From Nageia nagi (lineage: Eukaryota > Pinophyta), in the NCBI GenBank assembly GCA_050084985.1, contig JBITNC010000001.1, positions 95,604,001-95,668,000 of the forward strand: DNA of 64,000 nucleotides, in the 5' to 3' direction. The translations under genes were made by a program, and so were the position numbers. Under the pieces are notes generated by a model. It was given only the letters and a program-made list of their open reading frames with translations, was not told the DNA's origin and did not search any database. Below, piece by piece: positions 11,090 to 21,430 of this stretch; position 1 is the stretch's first letter; every line of letters begins with the position of its first letter.

Positions 11090-12671
11090 ATAAATTCCAC
11101 ATTGATAACAGTGTGTAACATTTATTTTAGGCTATTAACAACATGCAAAAAGGGGCCAATGAGTCTCTCTTAGTGTTGAAATCTCTTCCTTTTCTTTGTG
11201 AGTTATTTTCAAAGGCATATGTGTAGGATCTTGACTTCAGAGACGTGTATGAGTAGTTATCTTCATCTAGGTCCAAGTATGAGGTCTTAGATGATTTTAA
11301 TTTGCAAAATAGACTTGTTTATAATTTTAATGCATTATGTGTACCTGTAGTGAAAGGATTGGATTGATTAGAGAAGCACATACTTTAAATATTATGGGAC
11401 ATTTTAGGGTTGAAAAGGCATTGTACAATTTGTAAAGGTATGTATAGTGGCAAAAGATGCAAGATCAAGTTACCAAGTACATAAGGGGGTGTCTTTATGT
11501 TGGAACAACAAGCCAAGTAATAGGAAATTGGGTTTGTATTAGCCACTACTAGTACCAACTCATCCTTGGGAGTTTATTTCCATGGATTTTATGGGAGGAT
11601 TTCTTATGAACAAGAAGGGTCATGACTATTTATTTGTTTTTGTGGATAGATTTAGCAAGATGTGTGTTTTGATTCTTTTAAATAAGATAATAATAGGATA
11701 ATATGTTGCAAAGTTATTCTTTTCTCATATTTGGGTTCATTTTGGATTGCCTACTTCTATTGTTTCAAATAGAGATAGTAGATTTTTAGGCAAGTTTTGG
11801 GAATATTTATGGAAAAATATGGATACAACTTTGAAGAGGAGTATTTACTTTCATCCTCAAACAGATGGACAAATCGAGGTGGTGAATAGGACAATGGTTC
11901 AACTCTTGAGGGGTTATTGTGGCAAGCATCCTAAGTATTAGGATAAACATACTGAATATATCCAACATTCATACAATAAAAAAATTCATTCTTCCATTAA
12001 TAAGAATCTTTTTGATATTTATTTTGGTTATTTACCACCATTACCTTTTGATTGTGTGTTTGGGAAGCAAAAGGATGAAGGAGATTCACTTGAGAAAGAA
12101 GAGAAATAAGCTAAAGCCTTTGTTGAAACCATTAGAAAAATTCATTTGAAAGTCTAAGAGCAACTTAAGACAATCCAAGCCAAGTATAAGATGAGAAATT
12201 GCAAACATAGATTTTACCAAAAGTTTGGTTTTATCTTAGTAAGGAGAGGTTGCAAGGACCAACCAAGAAGTTGAAACCTATAAGGTATGGACCATTTGAG
12301 ATTGTGGAGCAAGTAAGTGAGAATGCTTTTAGATTGAATCTACCAAATATATGAACATCTATTCGATTATGAATGTGGAACATTTAAAATTGTATGAGCG
12401 ATCTATGTTGACTAAAGATGAAGTAGGTTCATATAAGATTTTTCCATCTCTTGATAACTTAGCTCCTAATACTATGGATGAACTCAAGGAGGATTCCATA
12501 TTACAAAAGAAGGTTCATGCTACAAGAAGAGGTAAGATAGAGTTGTGGTTGGTTGGATCGAAGGGAAAAAAGCCTAAAAAAGCCAAGTGGATGGACAAGT
12601 CTAGGGTTGAGGAGTTGTATCCTCATTTATGCATTTATGGAACTAAATGCCTTCTCATTAGGGAGGTGTGA
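11090..12671 (+). pseudogene. integrase and chromodomain-like C-terminus of G1, broken
   Basis: A decayed zinc-finger region (GHFRVEKALYNL..., about 11398) is followed by the catalytic core: first Asp in SMDFMGGFL (about 11579), second Asp in SNRDSRFLGKFWEYLW (about 11767), and Glu in HPQTDGQIEVVNRTM (about 11875). The GPY/F-like module GPFEIVEQVSENAFRL follows (about 12292). Last is a frame (12351-12671) with VEHLKLYE and IELWLVGSKGKKPKKAKWMD, which resembles the chromodomain-like tail of chromoviruses. Its stop codon overlaps the first bases of the 3' LTR. Stops and frameshifts occur at 11694-11702, 11940 and 12100-12350. Confidence 0.88.
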
Positions 12672-13364
12672 TCCGAATTGGATTATGTTGGGTTGCTCTT
12701 TGCAAGAGTAGTACTCACTCTAGAGGTATATATGCTAGGAGATTGATCAAAGACTAAAATTTGAAGGTGATTAGTGATAAAAACCACACTATTAACAACC
12801 TTTATTTTGATGAGTCAGCATTGGAATTTGAAGGGGCATTAATAGTTCTGGAAGTTGAGTACTTCAACATCATCAAATGAAATCTTAAAGACTTTTCATG
12901 GCCTATTTAGGGACATGCTACTCTCTTGATTCTTCAATCTTATCTTAGAGAGTTTTGGGGTTTTGGGATTGTAAAGATTTGAAGGAAGACCAAGAGTCAT
13001 TTCAAAAATTTTGTAGTTCTTAAGTTGTTCTTATTGCTATATGAGATTGTAGTAGTATTATAGGAGATGGTATTGCCATTATTTTGATGTTATTTCTCTA
13101 AATTCATGTAATTATTGTAACATCCATAGACAATGAGAAGAGAAGGCTCCAATTCCATGCTAGATTAGCTCACATTGAATGAAATAGGGTAAATTATTAT
13201 ATTGATTTTGTTGTGTGTGATTGAGATTGTTAATTTGTAGTTTTACATTATGAAATTTTGAATTTATATGCAATTTTATGGGTCTCATAATGGTGAATAT
13301 TTTTTCATTCAAATATATAAGTGAAGATTTGAGTATGCTATAAGCATTCCATGATTATGGATCA
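12667..13364 (+). repeat. 3' LTR of G1
   Basis: About 698 bp, starting TGTGATCCGAATTG directly after the purine-rich ATTAGGGAGG and ending GGATCA. It is the partner of the 5' LTR at 7479-8190 and lacks a segment between the ATTAACAACC and TTTATTTTGATGAGTCA landmarks that the 5' copy keeps. Confidence 0.9.
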
Positions 13365-15836
13365 TGAATGGAGTGAGGAAAAGCTTCAAACCTGCTAAGA
13401 ACATATTAGAGAAGGGCCAAAAAATAAGGAGGTTAGGTTAAATATCAAGTTGGGATATTGATGTGAGGAAGATAAATTCAAAATGATGGAAGTAAATGGG
13501 TAAAAGAGAGGAGGGGACATCTCCTTCAAGATGTTTATAATATCTCCACCTCCAATCTACCTATTCTACCCCAACCTCCACCTTGTCCATGCCCCTTTTT
13601 TTTTCTTGGTTGCCCCATGAATTCTTAACAAAGGAAGGGTACTAAGGAAAATAATTTCATCTTCTAGCTTGAAGGATTAATGATTCATCCTCTACTCTCT
13701 ATAATTGATTAATATTTTTGTAAAAAGAGATAAGAAGAAATAAATAAAAACATAGATAACATCTTATATGATTTGTGATTGTTAGGGAAATGATGGAATT
13801 AGTTAATTGGTTTTTATTGTCAAGCAAAAAAATGGGATAGCAAGGGATCTACAATCCTCATTTTTAAAGAGGGGGTTCTCAATTTGTAACAAGGATCTCT
13901 AGTTGTGTAAGTGACTCGTGCCATTTTTCTCATCACTCACTCTCACCTAAATAAATATTCATTCTCACATATTAACATAAGTGAAATGATTACTTATGTT
14001 TCTAATTTAGCTAAAAATTTCTTGTCAAATTGTTAAGTTTAGAGTTGCAATTAATGATATGTCCTATTGCTTTGTCACCTTACAATTAAATTTATTTCAC
14101 TTTTATTCATTATCATATTCTCAAGATTTAATCTAAGTGTTGTTAATAACTTACATTAGATTCAATCTACCTTCACAAACATTATTAAATTCACTTGTTA
14201 ATGATTGCAAAACTACATTATATATTAAAGAAAAAGAAATGTTTATTGTATAAAAAATTTTAATCCTTTCTTTCACCTAAGCACAATCTCATAAGAAGAT
14301 AAAACTCAATAATAATGAAATAGGAATTTATTTTTATTATAATTTTTTTCTCTTTATAATATATATGGAGTTAGATCTCTACTAGAGAGATCTATGTAGA
14401 AATGAATTCTATTTTAACTTTTATAATTTTTGGAGGTGATCACATCCTCTAGATACCCTAAATACCTTGAAACCCTAACTATCTCTACAATCCTAATCAC
14501 ACTTTACAAACTCTAGTTACTTTAAAATATGAGACTCAAAATTTGACTAACTCCTAGATAAGGAGGATGAAAAATTACTGTCACCTTTTCTCAAGGTTAC
14601 ATCAATGTAATGCTCTAAAATAAAACTAACTCTAAAACTAAAGTATGAAAATAAAACTATCTCCAATCAAGATTCCTCATTTGTTTATCTTTTTTTTTTT
14701 AGTTATCTCTCTTGGATGTTTGTATTTTTTTTCTCTTGAAATCATATTCAACTTCTTGCTTTTTAGAAACTTGAATAAAGTCTAGTAGCTTTGATTAATA
14801 TTTCTTTATTTTTCAAGTATCATGTTGTGATGAACTATTTATCAAAATTTCTATCTTCATAGGTGGTTCATCTATGGTATATCTCCTTCGTAACTGAAAT
14901 CTTTTTAACTCACTCTTGTGTACATGTTTCTCATTCAAGTATCTCCATAGCTATTAGTATAGCATTATCCTACAAAAAAAATTCTCACATTAGAAAGTAA
15001 ATGAAATATTTGAAGATAAATCAACAAGAAACTAGTAGAATACTCCCCATTTTTGTATTTTAAAATATAATAAGCTCTAAGGATGAATGAAGGATACAAA
15101 TTTTTTTTACTTACATTTGTGAATTAGAGATCAATTTTTATGTTCCCATGTTAAATATTTGTGCCTCACCACTCCATCAATTCAAACAACAAGAAAAATG
15201 GGATCATGGTGGGAAAGTTATGGCAATATAAAGAGGACCCTATTAAACAATGATTGAGTCTCTACTAGAATTTCCCAAGTCATTCCATCTTGCTTGTCAA
15301 ACATTGGATAGAAAACCTTAGTTGAGTTAATTTTGAGGAAGCACAACAAGATAAATGCTTTTATGTCTCCTTGGTTGATTCACAATATTGACTAACATAC
15401 TTTTAAACTTAACCATTTTGCTTTCATTTAAATGAGTTAGCTAGACAAGATAGGCTAGATTTAGGTAGGTTAACAAAATTTTTATGACTTAAGATAAATT
15501 TCAACTAAAAGATTTCCATAGGAATTTTTCCTTTAGTATCTTGAAAATATGGTTCAACACTTCATCACATTTTTTTTTTGTATTTATAAAGTCATTTATC
15601 TATTATAAGAAAAACATGTACTTTTTGTTTGGTTAACTTTAATCCAAGTGTGGAACTGAAACTTAGCTTGGAGTTCTAGGACTTAGTTTTTTTGTATATA
15701 TATATACATATTTTTTTTAGTTTTCAGATTGATATGTGAGAGCATAAATATAAAAATCTAAATTTATAGCTCTAGTTATCTCACTTGCATCTAACTAACT
15801 TTTTTTTTAAACTTTAAAATATATTTATTAACTAGA
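13365..15836. other. AT-rich intergenic sequence
   Basis: About 2.5 kb with dense stops in every frame and frequent homopolymer A or T tracts. I recognise no coding sequence, terminal repeats or RNA gene. Confidence 0.6.
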
Positions 15837-16312
15837 ATGAAATACAAGAACAAGGAGTAAACTCCACTTTTAAACTTCTTGTCTTCAAGCTTGAATATGA
15901 TTAAATGCTTTTAACTTCAATTTTTTTGATTAGTTGAATGAAATATGAGAACAAGGAATAAAATCTACTTTAAACTTCTTATCTTCATGCTTGAATTCAC
16001 TAAAGTTTTTTTAAATTCAATTTTTCTTATTAGTGGAAATGAAATATGAGAACAAGGAGTAAACTCCACTTTAAACTTCTTATCTTCATGCTTGAATTCG
16101 ACTAAAGGTTTTTTAGTTTCAAATTTTTTTATTAGCCTTGAAATCAAATATAAGGACAAGGATTAAACTCTAATTTAAACTTCTTTTCTTCATGCTTGAA
16201 TCTAATTAAAGGTTTTTTAACTTCAATTTTTTATTAGCCAAAATGAGATATGAGGACAAGGAGAAAAATCCACTTGAACCTTCTTATCTTGTTTCTTGAA
16301 GCCAACTAAAAA
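15837..16312. repeat. minisatellite, five tandem copies of about 100 bp
   Basis: Copies start near 15837, 15938, 16039, 16143 and 16243. Each runs ATGAAATA(C/T)(A/G)AGAACAAGGA, ACTCCACTTTAAACTTCTT, TCTTCATGCTTGAAT, then AACTTCAATTTTT. Copies 2 and 3 are closest to each other and copies 4 and 5 are more diverged. The minus-strand frame at 15965-16159 lies inside the array and simply reflects its periodicity. Confidence 0.93.
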
Positions 16313-17208
16313 CTTATTTGGAATGTGGAATGGGCATTCATAACCTTATTTAAATTTTTTATGGGTCAATGGGATGGTGACAAGTGTCATTTATGTATTG
16401 GCTAGGTAGTCCTATTTATTCTTAGACCTCTCTTCCACGATAACTTGAGACACAACCATCCATTCTCTAAGAAAATGATTTCATTGCAATCCTCTCTTCA
16501 TGCCAGTTAGAAAAAGTGGTTATACAATAAGATTTATTTATCATATGACTAATATCAAATAATTTGAAGTTTAGACATGCTCTTATGGCATTTTTACTAA
16601 AATTGAATTAAATTGGAAAATGAGGATCGATGAACAACTTTGATCATAACTTTTGCATTTGAATTTTATTTTTTGTTCCCTCAATTTTGTGAGTTTCTTG
16701 AAGATGATAAATTTCCAATGAGTAGTTGAAAGATATATATTCAAATTTTAATCTACCCAAAAATAGTACCTAAAATCACAAGCATTAAGATTTTAATTAA
16801 ATTGATTGAATTTAATTAAACTTACAATTTTAATATCTTGAGATATGTAGCTCAGTTTTATGAGTCATAAAAAGTGGAGGGTTCTAAATTTAGAGTTATT
16901 CATCATGAAATAATTAAAACCATAATTTTTAATGTATAAGTTTACCATAATATGATTTGTATGTTTCCCAAGGAAATGACCAAGGATGACTAAAATGCAA
17001 AAATAAAAACTGATTTTGATATATTAGTATTTTATACTTTTTATGATTTTTTGGAGGTTTCAAGTAATAATATACATCCTTGATACTTAATTAGGCTAGA
17101 ATTCTAAAAATGTCAAATCAATTTTAATGCACAAAATTTGGGTAGCAACATTGGCTCTATATAGGGATGAATTACTTTAGTCAAGTCAAAACAATCCCAC
17201 TATATCTA
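16313..17208. other. AT-rich intergenic sequence
   Basis: No gene or repeat was recognised. The pre-insertion sequence of element T ends here at the target site CTTAT (17209-17213). Confidence 0.55.
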
Positions 17209-17213
17209 CTTAT

Positions 17214-17340
17214 TGTTGGAAACTTAATCCTTAGGGATTAAGGTAATTTATGATTATTAATAGTTTTAGGTGTGTGAGTATGCAAGTATTTATAAGAGAT
17301 CAAATTAATACAATACTAGGCTTTTGGAGTTTCTCCTTCA
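17214..17340 (+). repeat. 5' LTR of T
   Basis: 127 bp with TG...CA ends. It matches the 3' LTR except for one substitution. Confidence 0.95.
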
Positions 17341-17342
17341 AG

Positions 17343-17354
17343 TGGTATCAGAGC
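17343..17354 (+). other. primer-binding site of T (tRNA-iMet, perfect)
   Basis: TGGTATCAGAGC, two bases after the LTR, is the exact standard plant tRNA-iMet primer site. Confidence 0.93.
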
Positions 17355-17479
17355 CTCGTTGGAGAAGATCCGAAGAACTCCATTGCCCATCCTCCAAGAT
17401 GAGGGTTTGAAGTTTTTGTTGTTTCATAGTTTCAGCTGTGGTTATGAAGATTTGAATCTGTTATGGGGATTTGAATCTA

Positions 17480-18097
17480 TTGAAGAGAGGTAGAGGATTT
17501 CCCTAGAGATGTGAATGATGGCCAGAGGGGCCATGAGAGAAGATCATGTAGAGAAAGGGGTGTTGGAGTGCATCTCCTTGCATGGATCATGAGAAGAGCC
17601 TGTGTGGAGAAAGGGGTGTGTCTTGGATTGCACCTCCCCACATGGAGCCTGAGGAAGAGAAGAAAGTGCCTCATAGAGGAGGCATCGCACAATTGAAAGT
17701 TAAGAATGCAGCCCTGGGTGGAGAATGAGGTCAGGTGGCATGACCCAAAAATGTTGAAGGAAGCCATTGCCATAATCAACCTATTGAATGACTTCAGGAG
17801 GCCACCGGCTAGGAGGGAGTCAAACAGGGTGTAAATTGAGATGGCTGGGTTAGGGAAGGAGTACCTGCAGTAGTCAGGTGTGTGCCAGGATGGCGCATGA
17901 TAGTTTGATGCCAAGTTCGAGAGCAGATAGGAGGAGAGACCAGTGACCCTAGTGGGGCAAGCATGCCCAGACCACGGGTTGATCTGAGACTATTTGAGAA
18001 AGGAGAGAGCAATGGATTCGAGATGGTGAGGGTCCATCGATGCTTCAACTGCAAAGGTGATCACTTCGCTAAGGACTACCCGAACAAGCCAAGGTAA
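17480..18097 (+). pseudogene. gag remnant with altered zinc knuckle inside T
   Basis: Hydrophilic coding-like sequence with frame breaks ends in a zinc knuckle at 18041-18097: CFNCKGDHFAKDY followed by PNKPR and a stop. The spacing fits C-x2-C-x4-H-x4-C except that the last cysteine is tyrosine, a G-to-A type change (TGC to TAC). The frame just upstream (PRVDLRLFEKG, SNGFEMVRVHR) is open. Minus-strand frames over 17477-18054 are shadows. Gag would bind element RNA; this copy is probably not functional. Confidence 0.65.
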
Positions 18098-18161
18098 TGG
18101 TTGAACACAACACGACTACAACAGTGTAGTGGAGAAGAGCTAAAAATACTTTTTCGAATGA

Positions 18162-18253
18162 GCTCCAGATGAACTCTAAACATGCTCCAGATGAACTCTG
18201 AATGTGCTCCAGATGAACTCCAAACATGCTCCAGATGAGCTCCAGATGAGCTA
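18162..18253. repeat. short tandem array of a 22-bp then 11-bp unit
   Basis: Three units of GCTCCAGATGAACTC plus seven variable bases are followed by two units of GCTCCAGATGA and a partial GCTAGAG. It lies inside element T between the gag remnant and the second small frame. The minus-strand frame at 18069-18353 reads through it. Confidence 0.85.
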
Positions 18254-18440
18254 GAGAAGTGTTTATTAAAGCTCTAGGATTGTAATCTTGCTCCATGTTA
18301 ATGCAATCTATTATTTGATGTTCCAATTTTGTGTAATGGTCAAAATTCTTCATTTGGTATCATGGTGGCAACAGAGTAGAGCTTGCAGCGCTCGTAGCAG
18401 ATTCCCTACAGAAGGAGTCCCTGCTATGCTTGCTTAAGAC

Positions 18441-18542
18441 ATGGGTAATGCTGATGGTATTGGTGGTGGCAAGGCTTCCTCCTCCATCACCGATGCTGCT
18501 AAGGGTGGCACCGATAGTGGTGATAGCAAAGAAGATTTGTAA
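18441..18542 (+). CDS. 33-codon glycine/serine-rich small frame inside T
   Basis: MGNADGIGGGKASSSITDAA continues to KEDL and a TAA. It follows, by about 90 bases, a second LTR-end-like junction (TTCTTCATTTGGTATCATGG, 18340-18360). It resembles the start of a gag frame that has lost its remainder, but no domain can be assigned. Confidence 0.3.
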   Translation: MGNADGIGGGKASSSITDAAKGGTDSGDSKEDL

Positions 18543-18686
18543 TTACGGCAGTAGGAATTGTATGTGTGGTGGTGGTCGGAAGAGGAAGTGGAGCTCTAGA
18601 AAAAGCTCCAGAAATGTTTTGTAGCATCTACTACACACTTTGAGGCATCTTTGTATTCTCATTTATTTCTTAATCCCTTGCGGATT

Positions 18687-18697
18687 AAAGGAGGGAA
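18687..18697 (+). other. polypurine tract of T
   Basis: AAAGGAGGGAA lies immediately before the 3' LTR, where plus-strand DNA synthesis starts. Confidence 0.85.
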
Positions 18698-18824
18698 TGT
18701 TGGAAACTTAATCCTTAGGGATTAAGGTAATTTATGATTATTAATAGTTTTAGGTCTGTGAGTATGCAAGTATTTATAAGAGATCAAATTAATACAATAC
18801 TAGGCTTTTGGAGTTTCTCCTTCA
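18698..18824 (+). repeat. 3' LTR of T
   Basis: 127 bp, partner of 17214-17340, followed directly by the target duplication CTTAT. Confidence 0.95.
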
Positions 18825-18829
18825 CTTAT

Positions 18830-19328
18830 TAGTCCTACAAAACTTTAAGATTGGTGAGTTATAACTATGAATAGTAACCCCCTAAACTATTAATGAGATT
18901 AGTGAGAACTCATTATTCTAACATAGAGAATTCTTTTCTCCTATTCAAAATAATCTAGATTAATAAGATTATAGGATTTCATAATGATAAAGTAATTTTT
19001 AAAATTCCTTCTTACAAGGTACCCATGATATATTCTAATAACCCTCATAGAATTCTTATTAAACATAATTGGATGTTCCTAAAAATGTATCATATCATAA
19101 ATACTTGTGCCAATATTTGATAAACAATACTATTTTGTCATGGCTTAGCATGTGAAAAAGTGTGTAAGATAGTCATCATTTCCCATATCAGGTTTGAAGT
19201 ATCACTTGTATAATCCAAACCAAGATTCATTTCTTGGTACTTTGATCATGTGTATGGATTTAACCATATACATCCTTGGTACCTATTCAAATTGGGCATT
19301 TCCACTACTGACACATAGGTGTTTATAG
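18830..19328. other. AT-rich sequence between T and E
   Basis: No gene or repeat is recognised. It continues the sequence interrupted by T. Confidence 0.5.
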
Positions 19329-19686
19329 TGTTAGGAACCTAGAAGATCTAAAATAGGATTTTAGTCAAAATAATAGTAAATTATGAAATAGCATTGGATT
19401 TTAAATGCAATATATCATATAACTCAAGAAATGTGAAATAAAATAACACATAGAGTAACTTTAGTGATACAAATATAAATTATAGCCCACTTCGGTTATC
19501 TTCTTACAACTCAAAAGATATTCTTACACATATTTATAGTCATACTAACCTAACCCTAATTAATGATTCATTACAAAAAGGTGATTCACCTTACAAAAGT
19601 GTGACAATCCACCTTACAAGTTAGTATATGCTTATGATTAAAATAAATAACTAACAAAATAAATGTTAGGATATGGGATCCTAACA
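19329..19686 (-). repeat. 3' LTR of element E
   Basis: 358 bp with inverted TGTTAGGA...TCCTAACA ends, next to a polypurine tract on its right (minus-strand upstream) side. The matching 5' LTR was not found in this window. The minus-strand frame at 19586-19768 crosses the LTR edge and is not a gene. Confidence 0.8.
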
Positions 19687-20585
19687 TGCCACCCCTCTTA
19701 GAAAAGAGCTTTTTCCTCAAAGCTAAAATTTGGAAAATTGTTACTAAAGCTAATGAAGTACCTTCCAAGTTGCATACTTAGCTGCCAATCCATGCCACTA
19801 TATAAGGACTTTAATTATGGTGCAATTACGAAGTTGATAAGTGCATCACTCCAACACTTCCTCAAGTTCAATAATTATGGAGTTATATTAAGTATATTCA
19901 AGTAATTATATTTCAAACATTTCTTGGGATCCTAATACCTTCTTAAGATAGGAAACATGAAAGAGTGGATGAACTTTGGAGGATTCAGGTAACTCCAACT
20001 TATATGCAGTTGGTCCAACGGATTGGAGAATTTTTCAAGGGCCAGAAAACTTTGGTGCTAACTTATGGGGAACTTTTATCTTGAGATATTTTTGTCAGTA
20101 TGTATGAAGCTATAGGAAAACCATGTCTCCTTCCTAGAATTATCTTTCAATCCATTATTTATTAACATGTTACTTCATGCAATGTTGAGCCATTTGCATA
20201 TTTTCTTGATGAAGACATAGGATGTCTCCTTGATTGATTAAGGTGATATCAACTACTTGAATGTTGGTGCTTCCTAGAATATAATAATCCACTTTGTGTG
20301 GATCTTGACCATACAATGCTTTATAGGGGACATCTTAATGGAAGTATGGTATGAAGTACTATACTACCATTCTACCAAAGGAAGCCACTTAACTTAATGA
20401 ACTAGTTGTGTTGAAGCAAATCAACATAGATAAGTATCTAAGAACTTATTAGTAATTTTAATATAGACATCCATTTGAGGGTGATATGTAAAAGTCATAT
20501 TGAGCTAAGTATATTGAAGCTTGAAGAACTCTTACTAGAAATTGTTGGTAAAGGTTAGGTCATGATCACTAACTATGGTAGAAGG
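19329..20585 (-). mobile_element. Ty3/gypsy element E, left (3') part, minus strand
   Basis: The 3' LTR (19329-19686) is followed on the right by a polypurine tract (rc AAGAGGGGTGGCA) and then the 3' part of pol read leftwards. The integrase C-terminal module includes KIKVPHKLAPKFSGP, VGPTAYKLELPESSKVHPLF and HVSY. Upstream of it the core includes TIVSDHDLTFTNNF, TFTYHPQMDVYIKITNKFL and the WLPLVEW, YSTSYHTSIKMSP and KALYGQ-like blocks. Multiple stops interrupt it. The sequence ends abruptly at 20585 inside the integrase core, and the missing upstream part resumes at 49365 after element A. Confidence 0.9.
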
Positions 20586-21411
20586 TGTAGACACCCAAAA
20601 ATGACCCTTATTTCAATAAATGAGAGAAAAAAAAGATTAAATTAAAAAAATTACTATAATATTCCAAATTCCAACATCCAACACCTAAATGTTGGTGACT
20701 CATACCAATTGTTGGTGTTCAAAATTTTGATGCTAGAAACTATGAAGTTGGCAACATCAAAATAAAAATAGCAACATCAAAGGTATCTTGGGAAGAAGGT
20801 AAAGGATGATGGATGAGTCACCATTTATCCTACACATCCCTACCATGGATAACAACCATGACAAGGCTGGATAGGATTTTCTATTCTGCTTTTTATCTTC
20901 AAAATAAAAACTTTTTTGGTTTTCAAAAATTATAAATAAAAGCCTTCAGTTATGAAGGAGGGTTTGAATTCAAATGGAAGATTACTCTATTGAAATGCAT
21001 ATAAGTTTTGGTTGAGTTAGGTATATTTTCATTTCATTTTTCATATGCTTGTTCATGCATTTTATATTGCTTTTATGGTGTGGATAGATATGTTTGATGA
21101 GTTTGTTATTTGCATGTGTGCAAGAATAACAAGTGTGGAGCACCTAAACTTAAAGAGTTGAAGAAGGACAAGAAATCCAAATTTCCTATAGTTTTTTGAA
21201 GATAAATATTTCAATCTTGTATACATCAAAATTAAGCCTAAGAAGGCCTTTATCATTCTTATGTAAAAATGCCTTTGTATAAGGTGACAGATCGAAATGG
21301 ATTCATTATTTGTAATCATTTTGAGGTTTATACCAAAGAGAAATAAAGAAATTTGTTGGTTGTAACATATCTTATTTTGCATGCTTGTAGAGTTAAATTT
21401 TTTGGTAAACA
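20586..21411 (+). repeat. 5' LTR of element A
   Basis: 826 bp, TGTAGACACCCAAAAATGAC to GGTAAACA. Shared landmarks with the 3' LTR include TTTACTATAATATTCCAA-like, GATGGATGAGTCACCATTTA, TCATGCATTTTATA and AGGTTTATACCAAAGAG. A probable core promoter, ATTATAAATAAAAGCCTT, lies near 20929-20946. Frames at 21062-21412 are shadows. Confidence 0.9.
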
Positions 21412-21430
21412 TTTTTGGCTTTAGAAGGAG
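21412..21430 (+). other. decayed primer-binding site of element A (tentative)
   Basis: TTTTTGGCTTTAGAAGG lies directly after the LTR. TGGC at the start fits the TGGCGCC-type sites common in Tat elements, with the next bases changed. Confidence 0.35.

Larger units (their letters stand above)
7479..13364 (+). mobile_element. Ty3/gypsy LTR retrotransposon G1, complete but inactive
   Basis: A 5.9-kb element with direct LTRs, a tRNA-Met-type primer site, and in order gag, protease, reverse transcriptase, RNase H, integrase and a chromodomain-like C-terminus, all on the plus strand. Reverse transcriptase before integrase is the Ty3/gypsy order. Many stops and frameshifts interrupt gag-pol, so it cannot encode a working polyprotein. 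The LTRs align along their length but differ by many substitutions and indels, indicating an old insertion. The tail module IELWLVGSKGKKPKKAKW suggests a chromovirus-type element. Confidence 0.93.
17214..18824 (+). mobile_element. compact non-autonomous LTR retrotransposon T (TR-GAG/TRIM-like), young
   Basis: A 1,611-bp element bounded by 127-bp direct LTRs (17214-17340 and 18698-18824), each starting TGTTGGAAACTTAATCC and ending TCTCCTTCA. The LTRs differ at a single base (G at 17272 versus C at 18756). The 5-bp target duplication CTTAT (17209-17213 and 18825-18829) is exact. A perfect primer site and polypurine tract are present. The interior is richer in G and C than the flanks and encodes no reverse transcriptase or integrase, only a gag zinc-knuckle remnant and small frames, so mobility must have depended on proteins supplied in trans. 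Size and gag content resemble TR-GAG elements; TRIMs are usually shorter. Confidence 0.93.

Noticed and set aside
17477-18054. Minus-strand proline/serine-rich frames in element T as a host gene captured by the element
   Set aside because: The plus strand ends in a gag zinc knuckle at this place, so the minus-strand frames are the shadow of gag.
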